This document shows, in pieces, positions 8,329-17,345 of a stretch of 64,000 nt of DNA. The DNA lies in NCBI RefSeq assembly GCF_001685355.1, contig NZ_CP016438.1:3782001-3846000 (forward strand), written 5' to 3'. Source of the DNA: Streptomyces lincolnensis (GTDB lineage: Bacteria > Actinomycetota > Actinomycetes > Streptomycetales > Streptomycetaceae). How positions within the stretch are numbered: position 1 is the first letter of the stretch; each line of letters opens with the position of its first letter. The notes under the pieces were generated by a model. The model was not told where the DNA came from. It worked only from the letters and a program-made list of their open reading frames with translations, and searched no databases. A program made the position numbers and the translations under genes.

Positions 8329-10506
8329 GTGACATCAGCCACCGATCCCCGCCCCCACCCGACCGTGACCCCCGACCCGCCCCCGCCGGCCCCACCCGCG
8401 GCCTCCCCGGACAGGGCACCCCGCTGGTCGCTGCCCGCGCTGCTCGCGATCCTGGCGCTGGCGGCGGTGCTCTACTCCTGGAACCTGTCCGGGTCCGGCC
8501 TCAACAGCTTCTACAGCTCGGCCATCTACAGCGGTACGCAGAGCTGGAAGGCGTGGTTCTTCGGCTCGCTCGACGCGGGGAACTTCCTCACCGTCGACAA
8601 GCCCCCGTTCGCGCTGATGGTCATGGGGCTGTCGTGCCGTGTGTTCGGCTTCGGCACCTGGCAGATGATGCTGCCCGAGGTCGGGGCCGCGCTGGGCACG
8701 ATCTGGATCCTGCACTCCTCGGTGAAGCGGGCCTTCGGGCACGCGGCGGCCGCGATCGCCGCGCTCGTCCTCGCGCTCACCCCGATCACGGTCGCGATCA
8801 ACCGGGACAACAACCCCGACACGATCCTGGTGCTGCTGATGGTCGGCGGCGCGGCCCTCGCCCTGCGCGCCACCCGCGACGACAGGCTGCTGCCGCTCAT
8901 CGGTTCCGCGGTCTGCTTCGGGCTCGCCTTCAACACCAAGATGCTCCAGGGCTACATCGCCCTGCCCGCCGTCTTCGCCGTGTACGTCTACGCCTCGAAG
9001 CTCGGCTGGCGGAAGAAGGCCGTCAACCTGGCCCTGGCGGCTCTCGCGCTGGCCGTCGCCAGCTTCTGGTGGGCGACGGCCGTGTCCCTGGTGCCCGCCG
9101 ACGACCGGCCGTACATCGGCGGCTCGACCGACGGCAGCGCCTGGAACCTGATCATGGGCTACAACGGCCTGGGCCGGGTCCTGGGCGGCGAGGGCAACGG
9201 CGGAGGAGGCGGGGGCGGAGGAGGCGGTGGAGGCGGAGGCACCTTCGCCGGTACCGCGGGCATCGGCCGGATGTTCAACGACGTCCTCGGCGGCCAGATC
9301 TCCTGGCTGATCCCCTTCGCCGGCATCGCGCTCGTCGCCGGCCTGGTGCGGTGCGGGCGGGCCCCGCGCACCGACGTCACGCGGGCCGCCCTGGTGCTGT
9401 GGGGCGGCTGGCTGGTGCTGCACTACCTGACCTTCGCCCTGGCCGAGGGCACCATGCACCCGTACTACACGACCGCGCTCGCGCCGGGCATCGCGGCGCT
9501 GTGCGGTGGCGGCGGGGTGCTGCTGTGGCGCGCCTTCCGCTCCGGTGACGCTCGCTGGTCGTGGGTGCTGCCCGCCGGGCTCGCGGTCACGGGCGTCTGG
9601 GCGATCGTGCTGCTGCGCCGGGCGAGCGGCTGGAACACCTGGCTGTGGCCGACGGTGGCCGTGGTCATGGTCCTGGCGACGGTGGGGCTGTTCGCCTTCC
9701 GCGCCGCGGGCTCCGGCACCAGGGCGCGGCTGCTGGCCGCGTCCGTCGTCGCGGCGGTCGTGGCGGCGCTCGCGGGTCCGACGGCGTACGCCGCGTCCCC
9801 GGCCTTCGCCTCCTCCACGGGCGGGGGCATGGGAGGCACCAACCCGACGGCGGGCCCGTCGACCGGCGGCGGCATGGGTGGTCCCGGTGGCGGCGGTGGC
9901 CGGAGCGGCTTCGGCGGCAACGGCGGCGGCCCCGGCGGCCAGCAGGACGGCACCCGGCAGGGCGGCCAGGCGAACGGAGAGTTCCCGGGCGGCGGCGGCA
10001 CGGCCCCCGGCGGCCAGAACGGCGAGTCCGGTACGGCTCCTGGCGGCCCCGGAAGCACGAGCGGTGGCCCCCGCGGCATGGGCGGCGGTGGCGGCATGGG
10101 CGGCACCGTCGACAGCGCGCTGATCTCCTACCTGGAGAAGCACCAGGACGGCGCCACCTGGCTGCTCGCGGTGTCCAACTCGCAGAGCGCGGGCCAGTTG
10201 ATCCTGAGCACCCACAAGCCCGTCATCTCCATGTGGGGCTTCACCGGCTCCGACAAGGCGATGACGCTCACCAGGCTCAAGGAGCTGGTGAAGAAGGGCG
10301 AGCTGCACTACATCCAGCTCGGCGGTGGCGGAATGGGCGGCAACAGCAGCCTCAACCAGGAGATCACCGCCTGGGTGCAGAAGAACGGCACGGCGGTGAA
10401 GGCGAGCGACTACGGCACGGGCAACAGCTCGACGTCGGAGTCGGCTTCCGCGTCGAACACGAACACGTCGACGGTCTACCGCCTGGACCCCTCGGACGTC
10501 AGCTGA
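8329..10506 (+). CDS. GT39 (PMT/ArnT-like) multi-pass glycosyltransferase with glycine-rich loops
   Basis: A 725-residue membrane protein with about a dozen hydrophobic helices and the GT-C signature around DAGNFLTVDKPPF. It resembles actinobacterial GT39 enzymes (YkcB/ArnT-like) that use polyprenyl-phosphate sugars outside the membrane. Two low-complexity stretches stand out: an uninterrupted Gly run near residues 290-304, and a GGGMGG/GGPGG-rich segment of about 100 residues before the C-terminal soluble domain (VDSALISYLEKHQDGATWLLAVSNS...). The open frame extends about 450 nt upstream through the divergent gene, so the GTG at 8329 is my choice from domain content; no good ribosome binding site is seen. 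A strong hairpin terminator follows. Confidence 0.8.
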   Translation: MTSATDPRPHPTVTPDPPPPAPPAASPDRAPRWSLPALLAILALAAVLYSWNLSGSGLNSFYSSAIYSGTQSWKAWFFGSLDAGNFLTVDKPPFALMVMGLSCRVFGFGTWQMMLPEVGAALGTIWILHSSVKRAFGHAAAAIAALVLALTPITVAINRDNNPDTILVLLMVGGAALALRATRDDRLLPLIGSAVCFGLAFNTKMLQGYIALPAVFAVYVYASKLGWRKKAVNLALAALALAVASFWWATAVSLVPADDRPYIGGSTDGSAWNLIMGYNGLGRVLGGEGNGGGGGGGGGGGGGGTFAGTAGIGRMFNDVLGGQISWLIPFAGIALVAGLVRCGRAPRTDVTRAALVLWGGWLVLHYLTFALAEGTMHPYYTTALAPGIAALCGGGGVLLWRAFRSGDARWSWVLPAGLAVTGVWAIVLLRRASGWNTWLWPTVAVVMVLATVGLFAFRAAGSGTRARLLAASVVAAVVAALAGPTAYAASPAFASSTGGGMGGTNPTAGPSTGGGMGGPGGGGGRSGFGGNGGGPGGQQDGTRQGGQANGEFPGGGGTAPGGQNGESGTAPGGPGSTSGGPRGMGGGGGMGGTVDSALISYLEKHQDGATWLLAVSNSQSAGQLILSTHKPVISMWGFTGSDKAMTLTRLKELVKKGELHYIQLGGGGMGGNSSLNQEITAWVQKNGTAVKASDYGTGNSSTSESASASNTNTSTVYRLDPSDVS

Positions 10507-10517
10507 GCCGGCCCCCG

Positions 10518-10559
10518 GTCGAGCGGCCCCCGATGTACACGCGTCGGGGGCCGCTCGAC
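10518..10559 (+). terminator. factor-independent terminator after the GT39 gene
   Basis: A perfect 16-bp inverted repeat (GTCGAGCGGCCCCCGA and its complement) with a 10-nt loop starts 12 nt after the GT39 stop codon. Confidence 0.85.
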
Positions 10560-10606
10560 GTGTCAACTCGCGTAGACAAGGGCTGATTTGCCGTTTCAGG
10601 TCACCC

Positions 10607-10627
10607 AATGGACACGCACAGTCCATT
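10607..10627. promoter_or_regulatory. perfect 7-7-7 inverted repeat upstream of the secreted nuclease
   Basis: AATGGAC and GTCCATT flank a 7-nt spacer, about 75 nt before the endonuclease start. Its size and position fit an operator for a dimeric regulator, but no regulator is known from the sequence. Confidence 0.4.
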
Positions 10628-10699
10628 TACACGGCTGCATGTGCATGTCACGCTCCCATCTGCCGCCTCCATTCAACCCGCGTAGATGGGACCATCTTT

Positions 10700-11503
10700 A
10701 TGCTGGCGACAGGCATACGGAGCTGGAAGTCGGTGGCGCTGACCACCGCCGCCGTGCTGGTCGGGCTCGCCGCCCCGGTCGTGACCACGACCCCGGCCGC
10801 GGCCACGACGACCGCGTACGACTCGACGTACTACAAGAACGCGATCGGCAAGACCGGTACGAGCCTCAAGTCCTCGCTGCACACGATCATCACGCCCCAG
10901 ACGAAGCTCTCGTACTCGGCCGTCTGGGACGCGCTCAAGGTCACCGACCAGGACCCGAACAACAGCAACAACGTGATCCTGCTGTACAGCGGTGCCTCGC
11001 GCAGCAAGTCCCTCAACGGCGGCGACGTCGGCGACTGGAACCGCGAGCACACCTGGGCCAAGTCCCACGGCGACTTCGGCGAGGTGACCGGCCCCGGCAC
11101 CGACCTGCACCACCTGCGCCCCTGCGACGTGACGATCAACAGCACCCGGGGCAACCTGGACTTCGACAACGGCGGCAGCTCCGTCACCAACGGCGGCGGC
11201 AGCACCGTCGACTCCGACTCCTTCGCGCCGCGCGCCGCGGACCGGGGTGACGTGGCCCGCATGATCCTCTACATGGCCGTGCGCTACGAGGGCGACGACG
11301 GCTTCGCCGACCTGGAGCCCAACGAGAAGGTCGGCAACGGCTCCAACCCCTACATGGGCAAGCTCGCCGTCCTCAAGGCGTGGAACGAGGCGGACCCGCC
11401 GAGCGCCTTCGAGGAGAAGCGCAACCAGGTCATCTACGACACCTACCAGAAGAACCGCAACCCGTTCATCGACCACCCGGAGTGGGTCGAGGCGATCTGG
11501 TAG
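10700..11503 (+). CDS. secreted endonuclease I family nuclease
   Basis: The 267-residue product has a signal peptide (WKSVALTTAAVLVGLAAPVV, cleavage near AAA) and an endonuclease I domain (PF04231). The conserved core is DWNREHTWAKSHGDF followed by GTDLHHLRPCD, the beta-beta-alpha-metal type active site of periplasmic or secreted non-specific DNases. Later conserved parts are RGDVARMILYMAVRY and NPFIDHPEWVEAIW. The ATG start has only a weak ribosome binding site. Likely roles are extracellular DNA scavenging or DNA turnover during differentiation; these are inferences. It converges on the TPP enzyme with a 3-bp gap and no terminator between them. Confidence 0.85.
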   Translation: MLATGIRSWKSVALTTAAVLVGLAAPVVTTTPAAATTTAYDSTYYKNAIGKTGTSLKSSLHTIITPQTKLSYSAVWDALKVTDQDPNNSNNVILLYSGASRSKSLNGGDVGDWNREHTWAKSHGDFGEVTGPGTDLHHLRPCDVTINSTRGNLDFDNGGSSVTNGGGSTVDSDSFAPRAADRGDVARMILYMAVRYEGDDGFADLEPNEKVGNGSNPYMGKLAVLKAWNEADPPSAFEEKRNQVIYDTYQKNRNPFIDHPEWVEAIW

Positions 11504-11506
11504 GGC

Positions 11507-13195
11507 TCACTCCCCCAGGTGCGTAGCCGCGAACATCCGCAACACCGCCGGCAGAACCACCACCGAAGGCCCCGGCGCCCCGAGCGCCTTCGACAGGTCG
11601 TCCGACAGCGTCTCCGGGGTCGTGCGGACCCCGGGGACGCCGAAGGACTCGGCCAGGGCGACATAGTCCGGCCGGGTCAGTTCGGTCGCGGTGGTTTCGC
11701 CGAAGGCGTCGGTCATGTACTCGCGGAGGATGCCGTAGCCGCCGTCGTCGACGATGAGCCAGGTGACGTTCAGGTCGTACTGGCGGGCGGTGGCCAGTTC
11801 GGCGATGGAGTAGAGAGCCCCGCCGTCGCCCGAGACCGCCAGGACCGGACGCGTCGGATCCGCGACCGCCGCACCCAGCGCCGCCGGGAAGCCGTAGCCG
11901 AGGCCGCCCGAACCCTGGGCGGAGTGCATGTGGTTGGGGCCCTTGGCGTCGAAGGCGGACCAGGCCCAGTAGGCGAGGATGGTCATGTCCCAGAAGGACG
12001 GGGAGTCGGCCGGGAGGGCCGCCCGGACCGAGGCCAGCACCTGTTGTTCCAGGGTGAGTTCCTGGTCGGCGATGCGGTCCGCAACGCGGGTCAGCACCTC
12101 ACGCACACGCTCCGGAGCCTCCGTGTCCTGCCTCGGTGACACCGTCTCAAGCAGCGCCTGCAACGCGAGCCGCGCGTCCGCGTGGATGCCGAGTGCCGGG
12201 TGGTTGGACTCCAGCTTGCCGAGGTCGGCCTCGATCTGGACGACCCGGCCGCGCGGCTTGAACGTGTGGTAGTTGGAGGACAGTTCGCCCAGGCCCGAGC
12301 CCACCACCAGCAGGACGTCCGCGTCCTCCAGGAAGTCCGTGGTGTGGCGGTCCTCGATCCAGGACTGGAGGGAGAGGGGATGCGTCCAGGGGAACGCGCC
12401 CTTGCCGCCGGGGGTCGTGACGACGGGCGCCTGAAGCGTCTCCGCCAGCCGCCGCAGCTTGCCGGACGCGTCCGCCCGTACCACTCCACCGCCCGCGATG
12501 ATCGCCGGTCGGGCCGCGCGTGACAGCAGGTCGGCCGCCACGGCGGTCAGTTCGGGGCGCGGGGGCAGCTCCTCGGGGAAGGCGTCGCCGCCCGTCACCA
12601 CCGGGATCGAGGTCTCCGCGAGGAGCACGTCCTGCGGGATCTCCACCCACACCGGGCCGTGCGGAGCGGTCAGGGCCGACTTCCAGGCCGCCTCGATCGC
12701 GGACGGGATCTGGGACTGGGCGCGGACGGTGTGGACCGACTTCACCACACCCCGGAACGAGGCCGCCTGGTCAGGGAGTTCGTGGAGGTAGCCGTGGCGG
12801 CCGCCGCCCAGGCCGGCCGTCGGGACCTGGCTGCTGATGGCGAGGATGGGAGCCGAAGCGGCAGCCGCCTCCTGGAGCGCCGCCAGCGAGGTCAGCGCGC
12901 CCGGGCCCGTGGACAGCAGCAAGGGCGCCGCCTCCCCCGTCACCCGCCCGTACGCGTCCGCCGCGAAGCCCGCGTTGTTCTCCACCCGCAGGCCGATGTA
13001 CCTCAGGTCGGAGCGGCGCAGCGCGTCGAACATGCCCAGCGCGTGCTGGCCGGGCAGACCGAAGACGGTCGTCGCGCCGAGCCCGGCCAGCGTCTCCACG
13101 ACCAGGTCTCCGCCGTTGCGGCCGGGAGGAGGGTTGAGAGCAGCGGACATCTGCGCCTCCGTCGGACGGAGCACCAGGTCGTGGTCGTGAGTCAC
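11507..13195 (-). CDS. thiamine-diphosphate-dependent enzyme (acetolactate synthase / 2-keto acid decarboxylase type)
   Basis: The 562-residue product has the three ThDP-enzyme domains. The N-terminal PYR domain carries the catalytic Glu in [17 protein letters not shown] and the GPGALTSL stretch. The middle domain shows [11 protein letters not shown]. The C-terminal PP domain has the [24 protein letters not shown] cofactor motif. GTG 13195 overlaps the agmatinase stop (GTGA), implying translational coupling. An alternative ATG at 13150 has GGAGG 5 nt upstream. The linkage to a ureohydrolase, a symporter and a PucR regulator argues against acetolactate synthesis. It suggests decarboxylation of a guanidino keto acid (compare AruI, 2-ketoarginine decarboxylase); this is inference. 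Confidence 0.8.
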   Translation of the reverse strand: MTHDHDLVLRPTEAQMSAALNPPPGRNGGDLVVETLAGLGATTVFGLPGQHALGMFDALRRSDLRYIGLRVENNAGFAADAYGRVTGEAAPLLLSTGPGALTSLAALQEAAAASAPILAISSQVPTAGLGGGRHGYLHELPDQAASFRGVVKSVHTVRAQSQIPSAIEAAWKSALTAPHGPVWVEIPQDVLLAETSIPVVTGGDAFPEELPPRPELTAVAADLLSRAARPAIIAGGGVVRADASGKLRRLAETLQAPVVTTPGGKGAFPWTHPLSLQSWIEDRHTTDFLEDADVLLVVGSGLGELSSNYHTFKPRGRVVQIEADLGKLESNHPALGIHADARLALQALLETVSPRQDTEAPERVREVLTRVADRIADQELTLEQQVLASVRAALPADSPSFWDMTILAYWAWSAFDAKGPNHMHSAQGSGGLGYGFPAALGAAVADPTRPVLAVSGDGGALYSIAELATARQYDLNVTWLIVDDGGYGILREYMTDAFGETTATELTRPDYVALAESFGVPGVRTTPETLSDDLSKALGAPGPSVVVLPAVLRMFAATHLGE

Positions 13196-14160
13196 TGCGC
13201 GCGGGCCTCTGCAATCTGGCGGGACATGATCGTGGTCAGTTCGTAGGCGGTGTGGGAGGCCGCCACCGACGTGATCTCCGCGTGGTCGTACGCGGGGGCC
13301 ACCTCGACGACGTCCGCCGACACCAGGTTGCACGATGCCAGACCCCGCAGGATCTCCAGCAGCTCCCGGGAGGTCATGCCGCCCGCCTCCGGCGTGCCCG
13401 TGCCGGGCGCGTGGGCCGGGTCCAGGCAGTCGATGTCGATGGAGATGTACAGCGGGCGGTCGCCGACGCGCTGGCGCAACTGGTCGGCCACCTCGTCGAC
13501 CCCGCGCCGCATGACGTCCGCGGACGTGACGATGCCGAAGCCCATCTTCTCGTCGTCGTCCAGGTCCTTCCTGCCGTAGAGCGGGCCACGGGTGCCGACG
13601 TGGGAGAGGGCAGAGGTGTCGAGGATGCCCTCCTCCACCGCCCGCCGGAACGGCGTGCCGTGGGTGTACTCGGCGCCGAAGTAGGTGTCCCAGGTGTCGA
13701 GATGGGCGTCGAAGTGCAGCAGCGCCACGGGGCCGTGCTTCTTCGCGACCGCGCGCAGGAGGGGGAGCGCGATCGTGTGGTCGCCGCCGAGGGTCATCAG
13801 GCGGGCTCCCGTGCCCAGCAGGTCGTCCGCCGCCGCCTCGACCGTCTCCACGGCCTCGTTGATGTCGAACGGGTTGACGGCGATGTCGCCGCCGTCCGCG
13901 ACCTGCGCGAGCGCGAAGGGGGACGCGTCCTGCGCCGGGTTGTACGGCCTGAGCAGCCGGGACGCCTCGCGGATCGCGTTGCCGCCGAAGCGGGCGCCCG
14001 GCCGGTAGGAGACACCCGAGTCGAACGGCACCCCGACCACGGCGACATCGGCCCGGCCGACCTCGTCCAGGCGCGGCAGCCGGGCGAAGGTCGCGGGTCC
14101 GGCGTAGCGCGGGATGCGGGAGGAGTCGACGGGGCCGCGGGGCGTCTCGTTGCTGCTCAT
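13192..14160 (-). CDS. speB: ureohydrolase: agmatinase / guanidinobutyrase
   Basis: A 322-residue member of the arginase/agmatinase family with all binuclear manganese motifs: [13 protein letters not shown] and [19 protein letters not shown]. Such enzymes hydrolyse a guanidino group to an amine plus urea; agmatine gives putrescine and 4-guanidinobutyrate gives GABA. The substrate cannot be read from the motifs. The gene is followed with a 4-bp overlap by the TPP enzyme and preceded by a sodium-solute symporter, which together look like a catabolic operon. The ATG is preceded by AAGG at about 9 nt. The position corresponds to S. coelicolor speB2 as I recall it. Confidence 0.85.
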   Translation of the reverse strand: MSSNETPRGPVDSSRIPRYAGPATFARLPRLDEVGRADVAVVGVPFDSGVSYRPGARFGGNAIREASRLLRPYNPAQDASPFALAQVADGGDIAVNPFDINEAVETVEAAADDLLGTGARLMTLGGDHTIALPLLRAVAKKHGPVALLHFDAHLDTWDTYFGAEYTHGTPFRRAVEEGILDTSALSHVGTRGPLYGRKDLDDDEKMGFGIVTSADVMRRGVDEVADQLRQRVGDRPLYISIDIDCLDPAHAPGTGTPEAGGMTSRELLEILRGLASCNLVSADVVEVAPAYDHAEITSVAASHTAYELTTIMSRQIAEARAQ

Positions 14161-14188
14161 GGGGTACTGCCTTCTTTCCTACGCTTCA

Positions 14189-14201
14189 TCGCGTATGGAT
14201 G
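14189..14201 (-). promoter_or_regulatory. candidate regulator element upstream of the ureohydrolase
   Basis: On the minus strand this reads CATCCATACGCGA. A near-identical CATCCATTCACGA occurs at 15777-15789 in the symporter/pucR divergent promoter. The two copies differ at two of 13 positions. A shared site for the PucR-type regulator is an inference. Confidence 0.35.
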
Positions 14202-14235
14202 GTTTTCCACACTTTGTTCTGCTTCTTGTACGACT

Positions 14236-15693
14236 TTAGCGGGGCGCCGGAACCGGGACGGCCGCCGGTTCGGGTGCCCGTCCGGCGAGCCGCTCGCGCC
14301 AGGCGGCGAGGACGGCCGCGTCGGTCGCCGGGGTCGCCAGGGAGACGGCGACATACACGGCCAGGGAGGACAGCAGGCCGTAGTAGACGGGCTCGTTGGC
14401 GAGGATGCCGTAGCCCGCCATCAGGCCGATGACCGCGAGGCCGCCGACGGTCACGGCGGCCAGGGCGCCCTGCGCGGTGCCGCGCTTCCACAGCAGGCCG
14501 CCGAGGATGGGCACGAGGAGGCCGCCGACGAGGAGGTTGTAGGCGACGGTCAGGGCCTCGACGACGTTGTTGAGCGCGATGGCCGTGCCGATGACCGCGA
14601 GCCCCATGATGAGGATGAAGGCGCGGTTGCCCCGCACCTCGTCGTGATCGCCGCCCGCGCCGGTCCTCCCCCGCAGCCGCGACCAGATGTCGTTGTTGGC
14701 GACGGTCGCGCAGGCGATCAGCGCGCCGGACGACGTCGACATCACCGCGGCCAGCGCGGCGGCCAGCACCAGCCCCCGTACGCCCATGGGCAGTTCGTCC
14801 TTCACGATGGTCGCGAAGGCGTCGTCGGCGTTGGCCAGGTCCGGGTAGAGCACCTTGGCGGCCGTGCCGATGACGGCGCCGGCGAGGGCGTACACCAGGC
14901 AGTAGGTGCCCGCGACCGTGCCGCCCCACCGGGCGGTCGTGTCGCTGCGGGCGGTGAAGACGCGCTGCCAGATGTCCTGACCGATGAGCATGCCGAACGT
15001 GTAGATCAGGACGTACGTGAAGATCGTCTCGCCGCCGATGCCGAGCGGGTCGAAGTACGACGTGGGCAGCGCGTCGCGCATCTCGCCGAAGCCGCCCGCC
15101 TTGACGACCGCGATGGGCAGGAGCAGGAGCAGCACGCCGATCGTCTTGACCACGAACTGCACCATGTCGGTGAGCGTGATGGACCACATGCCGCCGAGCG
15201 TCGAGTAGGCGACGACGATCGAGCCGCCGAGCACGATCGCGAGCGTGCGGTTCATGTCGAAGAGGACGTCGAAGATCGTGGCGTACGCGATGGTCGAGGT
15301 GACGGCGAGCATGAGGGTGTACGCCCACATGACCACCCCGGAGATCACGCCCGCCCGGCCGCCGTAGCGCAGGTCCAGCATCTCGGAGACGGTGTACACC
15401 TTCAGGCGGGCGATGCGGGCCGAGAAGAACACGCTGAGGGCGAGCAGGCCGAGGCCGATGGTGAAGACCATCCAGGCGCCGGAGAGTCCGTACTGGTAGC
15501 CGAGGCCGACGCCGCCGATGGTGGAGGCGCCGCCGAGGACGATCGCGGCCATGGTGCCGGAGTACATGGTGGGCCCGAGCCGGCGGCCCGCGACCAGGAA
15601 CTCGCTCTTCGACCGGGCGCGGCGCATGCCCCACCAGCCCATGGCCAGCATGCCGGCCAGATAGACGACGATGACGGTGTAGTCGACGGCCAC
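14236..15693 (-). CDS. sodium:solute symporter (SSS family)
   Basis: A 485-residue integral membrane protein with about 13 hydrophobic segments and SSS-family landmarks: the N-terminal VDYTVIVVYLAGMLAMGWWG, ARSKSEFLVAGRRLGP, and the GGMWSITLTDMVQFVVKTIGV region. It probably imports the substrate of the adjacent ureohydrolase/TPP enzymes (agmatine, guanidinobutyrate, an amino acid or a related nitrogen source) with sodium. The frame is open further upstream, but the GTG at 15693 with AAGGAGG 4 nt before it is a clear start. It is transcribed away from the PucR regulator and 75 bp ahead of the ureohydrolase. Confidence 0.85.
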   Translation of the reverse strand: MAVDYTVIVVYLAGMLAMGWWGMRRARSKSEFLVAGRRLGPTMYSGTMAAIVLGGASTIGGVGLGYQYGLSGAWMVFTIGLGLLALSVFFSARIARLKVYTVSEMLDLRYGGRAGVISGVVMWAYTLMLAVTSTIAYATIFDVLFDMNRTLAIVLGGSIVVAYSTLGGMWSITLTDMVQFVVKTIGVLLLLLPIAVVKAGGFGEMRDALPTSYFDPLGIGGETIFTYVLIYTFGMLIGQDIWQRVFTARSDTTARWGGTVAGTYCLVYALAGAVIGTAAKVLYPDLANADDAFATIVKDELPMGVRGLVLAAALAAVMSTSSGALIACATVANNDIWSRLRGRTGAGGDHDEVRGNRAFILIMGLAVIGTAIALNNVVEALTVAYNLLVGGLLVPILGGLLWKRGTAQGALAAVTVGGLAVIGLMAGYGILANEPVYYGLLSSLAVYVAVSLATPATDAAVLAAWRERLAGRAPEPAAVPVPAPR

Positions 15694-15776
15694 GGGGCCT
15701 CCTTCGGCTCGATGTCGCCGGCGGGTGACGAGCATCGACACTAGGTGGCCGGAAAGCGACTGCGAAGTGTACGTTT

Positions 15777-15789
15777 CATCCATTCACGA
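15777..15789 (+). promoter_or_regulatory. candidate regulator element in the symporter/pucR divergent promoter
   Basis: CATCCATTCACGA lies between the symporter and the PucR regulator and matches the element upstream of the ureohydrolase at 11 of 13 bases. Confidence 0.35.
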
Positions 15790-15815
15790 CACGTCGAGTG
15801 GAGGGAACGCACACC

Positions 15816-17273
15816 ATGCCGGACCCGGCCGTTCCCCCCACGCCACCGGTGCCCCTCGCCGCACTCCTGGCCCGCGAGGACCTGGCCCTGCGCCAGATCG
15901 CGGGGCCCGCGGACCCCGCCGCGGTCGTCCACTGGGCGCACACCTCCGAAATGGCGGACCCGTACCCGTATCTCCTGGGCGGCGAGCTGCTGCTGACGGC
16001 CGGGGTGCACATCCCGGAGGCCGCCGGTTCCGGGACCTACTTCGACGACTACGTGGCGAGGATCGTCGCGGCGGGCGGCGCGGCCCTCGGCTTCGGGGTG
16101 GCGCCGGTGCACGACCGGGTGCCGCGGGCGCTGGTCGCGGCCTGCGACGCGTACGAGCTGCCGCTCATCGAGGTCCCGCCGCAGACCACCTTCTCCGGCG
16201 TGGCCCGCGCGGTCTGGCAGCTGATGGCCCAGGCCCGGCACGCCGAGCTCCGCCGCGTCACGGAGGCCCAGCAGAGCCTGGCCGCCGCGGCCGCCCGCCC
16301 CCACCCGGTCCCCTCGGTCCTGGGGCAACTGGCCCGGCGGGTGACGGGCCGGGCGGTGCTGTACGGCCCCGAGGGCACCGAGATCGCGTCGGCCGGGCGG
16401 GAGCCGGAGGGCGAGGCGGCCGAGGCACTGGCGCGTCTCGCCCGGCTGGTCACCGAGCGGTCCTCCACGACCGCCACCGACACCACCGCCGGCCTGCACC
16501 TCGCCGCCTACGCCCTGGGCGCCGGGCACGGCTTCGTGCTCGGGGTCGCCGCCCCGCGCCGGGACCCCGGCGACCACACCATCGCCTCGGTGGCCGCCGT
16601 ACTGCTGTCGCTGCTCACCGGCGAGCACCAGAGCGGCACGGGCACCGCACGGTCGTCCGCTCTCGTACGGCTGCTGCTGGGCGCGGCGCCCGAGGACGTG
16701 GCGGCTCTCCTGGGCGCCGGGGAGTGGCTCGTCGTGCACGCGGGTCCGGACACCCCCGGCGCCCCCGACCCCGTCGCCGCCTCCGCGCTGGGTGCCGCGC
16801 TCGGGTCGCCGCTGGTCGACGTGGCGCGGGACGTCGTACGCGTGCTGGTGCCGGCCCGGTGGGAGCCGGCGCCGCAGCCGGGGTGGACGCTGGGTGTCAG
16901 CGCCGCCGTCGGTCCGCGGGAGTGGGCCGACGCCGACACCCAGGCGGCCCGGGCGCTGGCCCGGGCCCGCGCCACCCGCGGCGAGCTGGTCCGGCACGGG
17001 GCCCGGCCGGCGCTCGCGGACCTGGTGCCCTCCGACGAGGCGGAGGCCCACGCCCGCGCCCTCCTCGCGCCGCTCACCGGCACCCCCGCGCTCACCGAGA
17101 CCTTGCGTGCCTGGCTTTCCCTGCACGGCAGTTGGGACCGCACCGCGGTGGCGCTGGCCGTGCACCGCAACACCGTGCGGCAGCGGATCGCCCGGTGCGC
17201 GGCGCTGCTGGAGACGGACCTGGACGACCCGGACGTACGGATGGAGTTGTGGTTCGCGCTGCGGCGGCTGTGA
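15816..17273 (+). CDS. PucR-type transcriptional regulator
   Basis: The 485-residue protein has the N-terminal PucR-like sensing domain (about residues 10-130, with the typical ADPYPYLLGGELLLTAG and LPLIEVPPQTTFSGVARAVW). A variable middle follows, then the C-terminal PucR helix-turn-helix (about residues 425-475, LSLHGSWDRTAVALAVHRNTVRQR). Members usually activate purine, polyamine or amino-acid catabolism in response to a metabolite. It diverges from the symporter-ureohydrolase-TPP operon and is the obvious candidate controller. The ATG at 15816 has GGAGGG 10 nt upstream; a GTG at 15798 is in frame but overlaps that site. Confidence 0.85.
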   Translation: MPDPAVPPTPPVPLAALLAREDLALRQIAGPADPAAVVHWAHTSEMADPYPYLLGGELLLTAGVHIPEAAGSGTYFDDYVARIVAAGGAALGFGVAPVHDRVPRALVAACDAYELPLIEVPPQTTFSGVARAVWQLMAQARHAELRRVTEAQQSLAAAAARPHPVPSVLGQLARRVTGRAVLYGPEGTEIASAGREPEGEAAEALARLARLVTERSSTTATDTTAGLHLAAYALGAGHGFVLGVAAPRRDPGDHTIASVAAVLLSLLTGEHQSGTGTARSSALVRLLLGAAPEDVAALLGAGEWLVVHAGPDTPGAPDPVAASALGAALGSPLVDVARDVVRVLVPARWEPAPQPGWTLGVSAAVGPREWADADTQAARALARARATRGELVRHGARPALADLVPSDEAEAHARALLAPLTGTPALTETLRAWLSLHGSWDRTAVALAVHRNTVRQRIARCAALLETDLDDPDVRMELWFALRRL

Positions 17274-17332
17274 GGGGGCGTGACCCGTGTCCCAGGGTGC
17301 GGGACGGCGGGCGGCCGCCCAGTCCGCTGCCT

Positions 17333-17338
17333 CACAAT
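17333..17338 (+). promoter_or_regulatory. -10-like hexamer, leaderless start
   Basis: CACAAT ends 7 nt before the ATG at 17346, so the transcript would begin at or next to the start codon. The GGGAGGC between them is too close to act as a ribosome binding site. Confidence 0.4.
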
Positions 17339-17345
17339 GGGAGGC

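Noticed and set aside
11507..13195. Assignment as acetolactate synthase large subunit (ilvB)
   Set aside because: There is no ilvN or ilvC neighbour, and the operon context is amine/guanidine catabolism, so a biosynthetic label would mislead.
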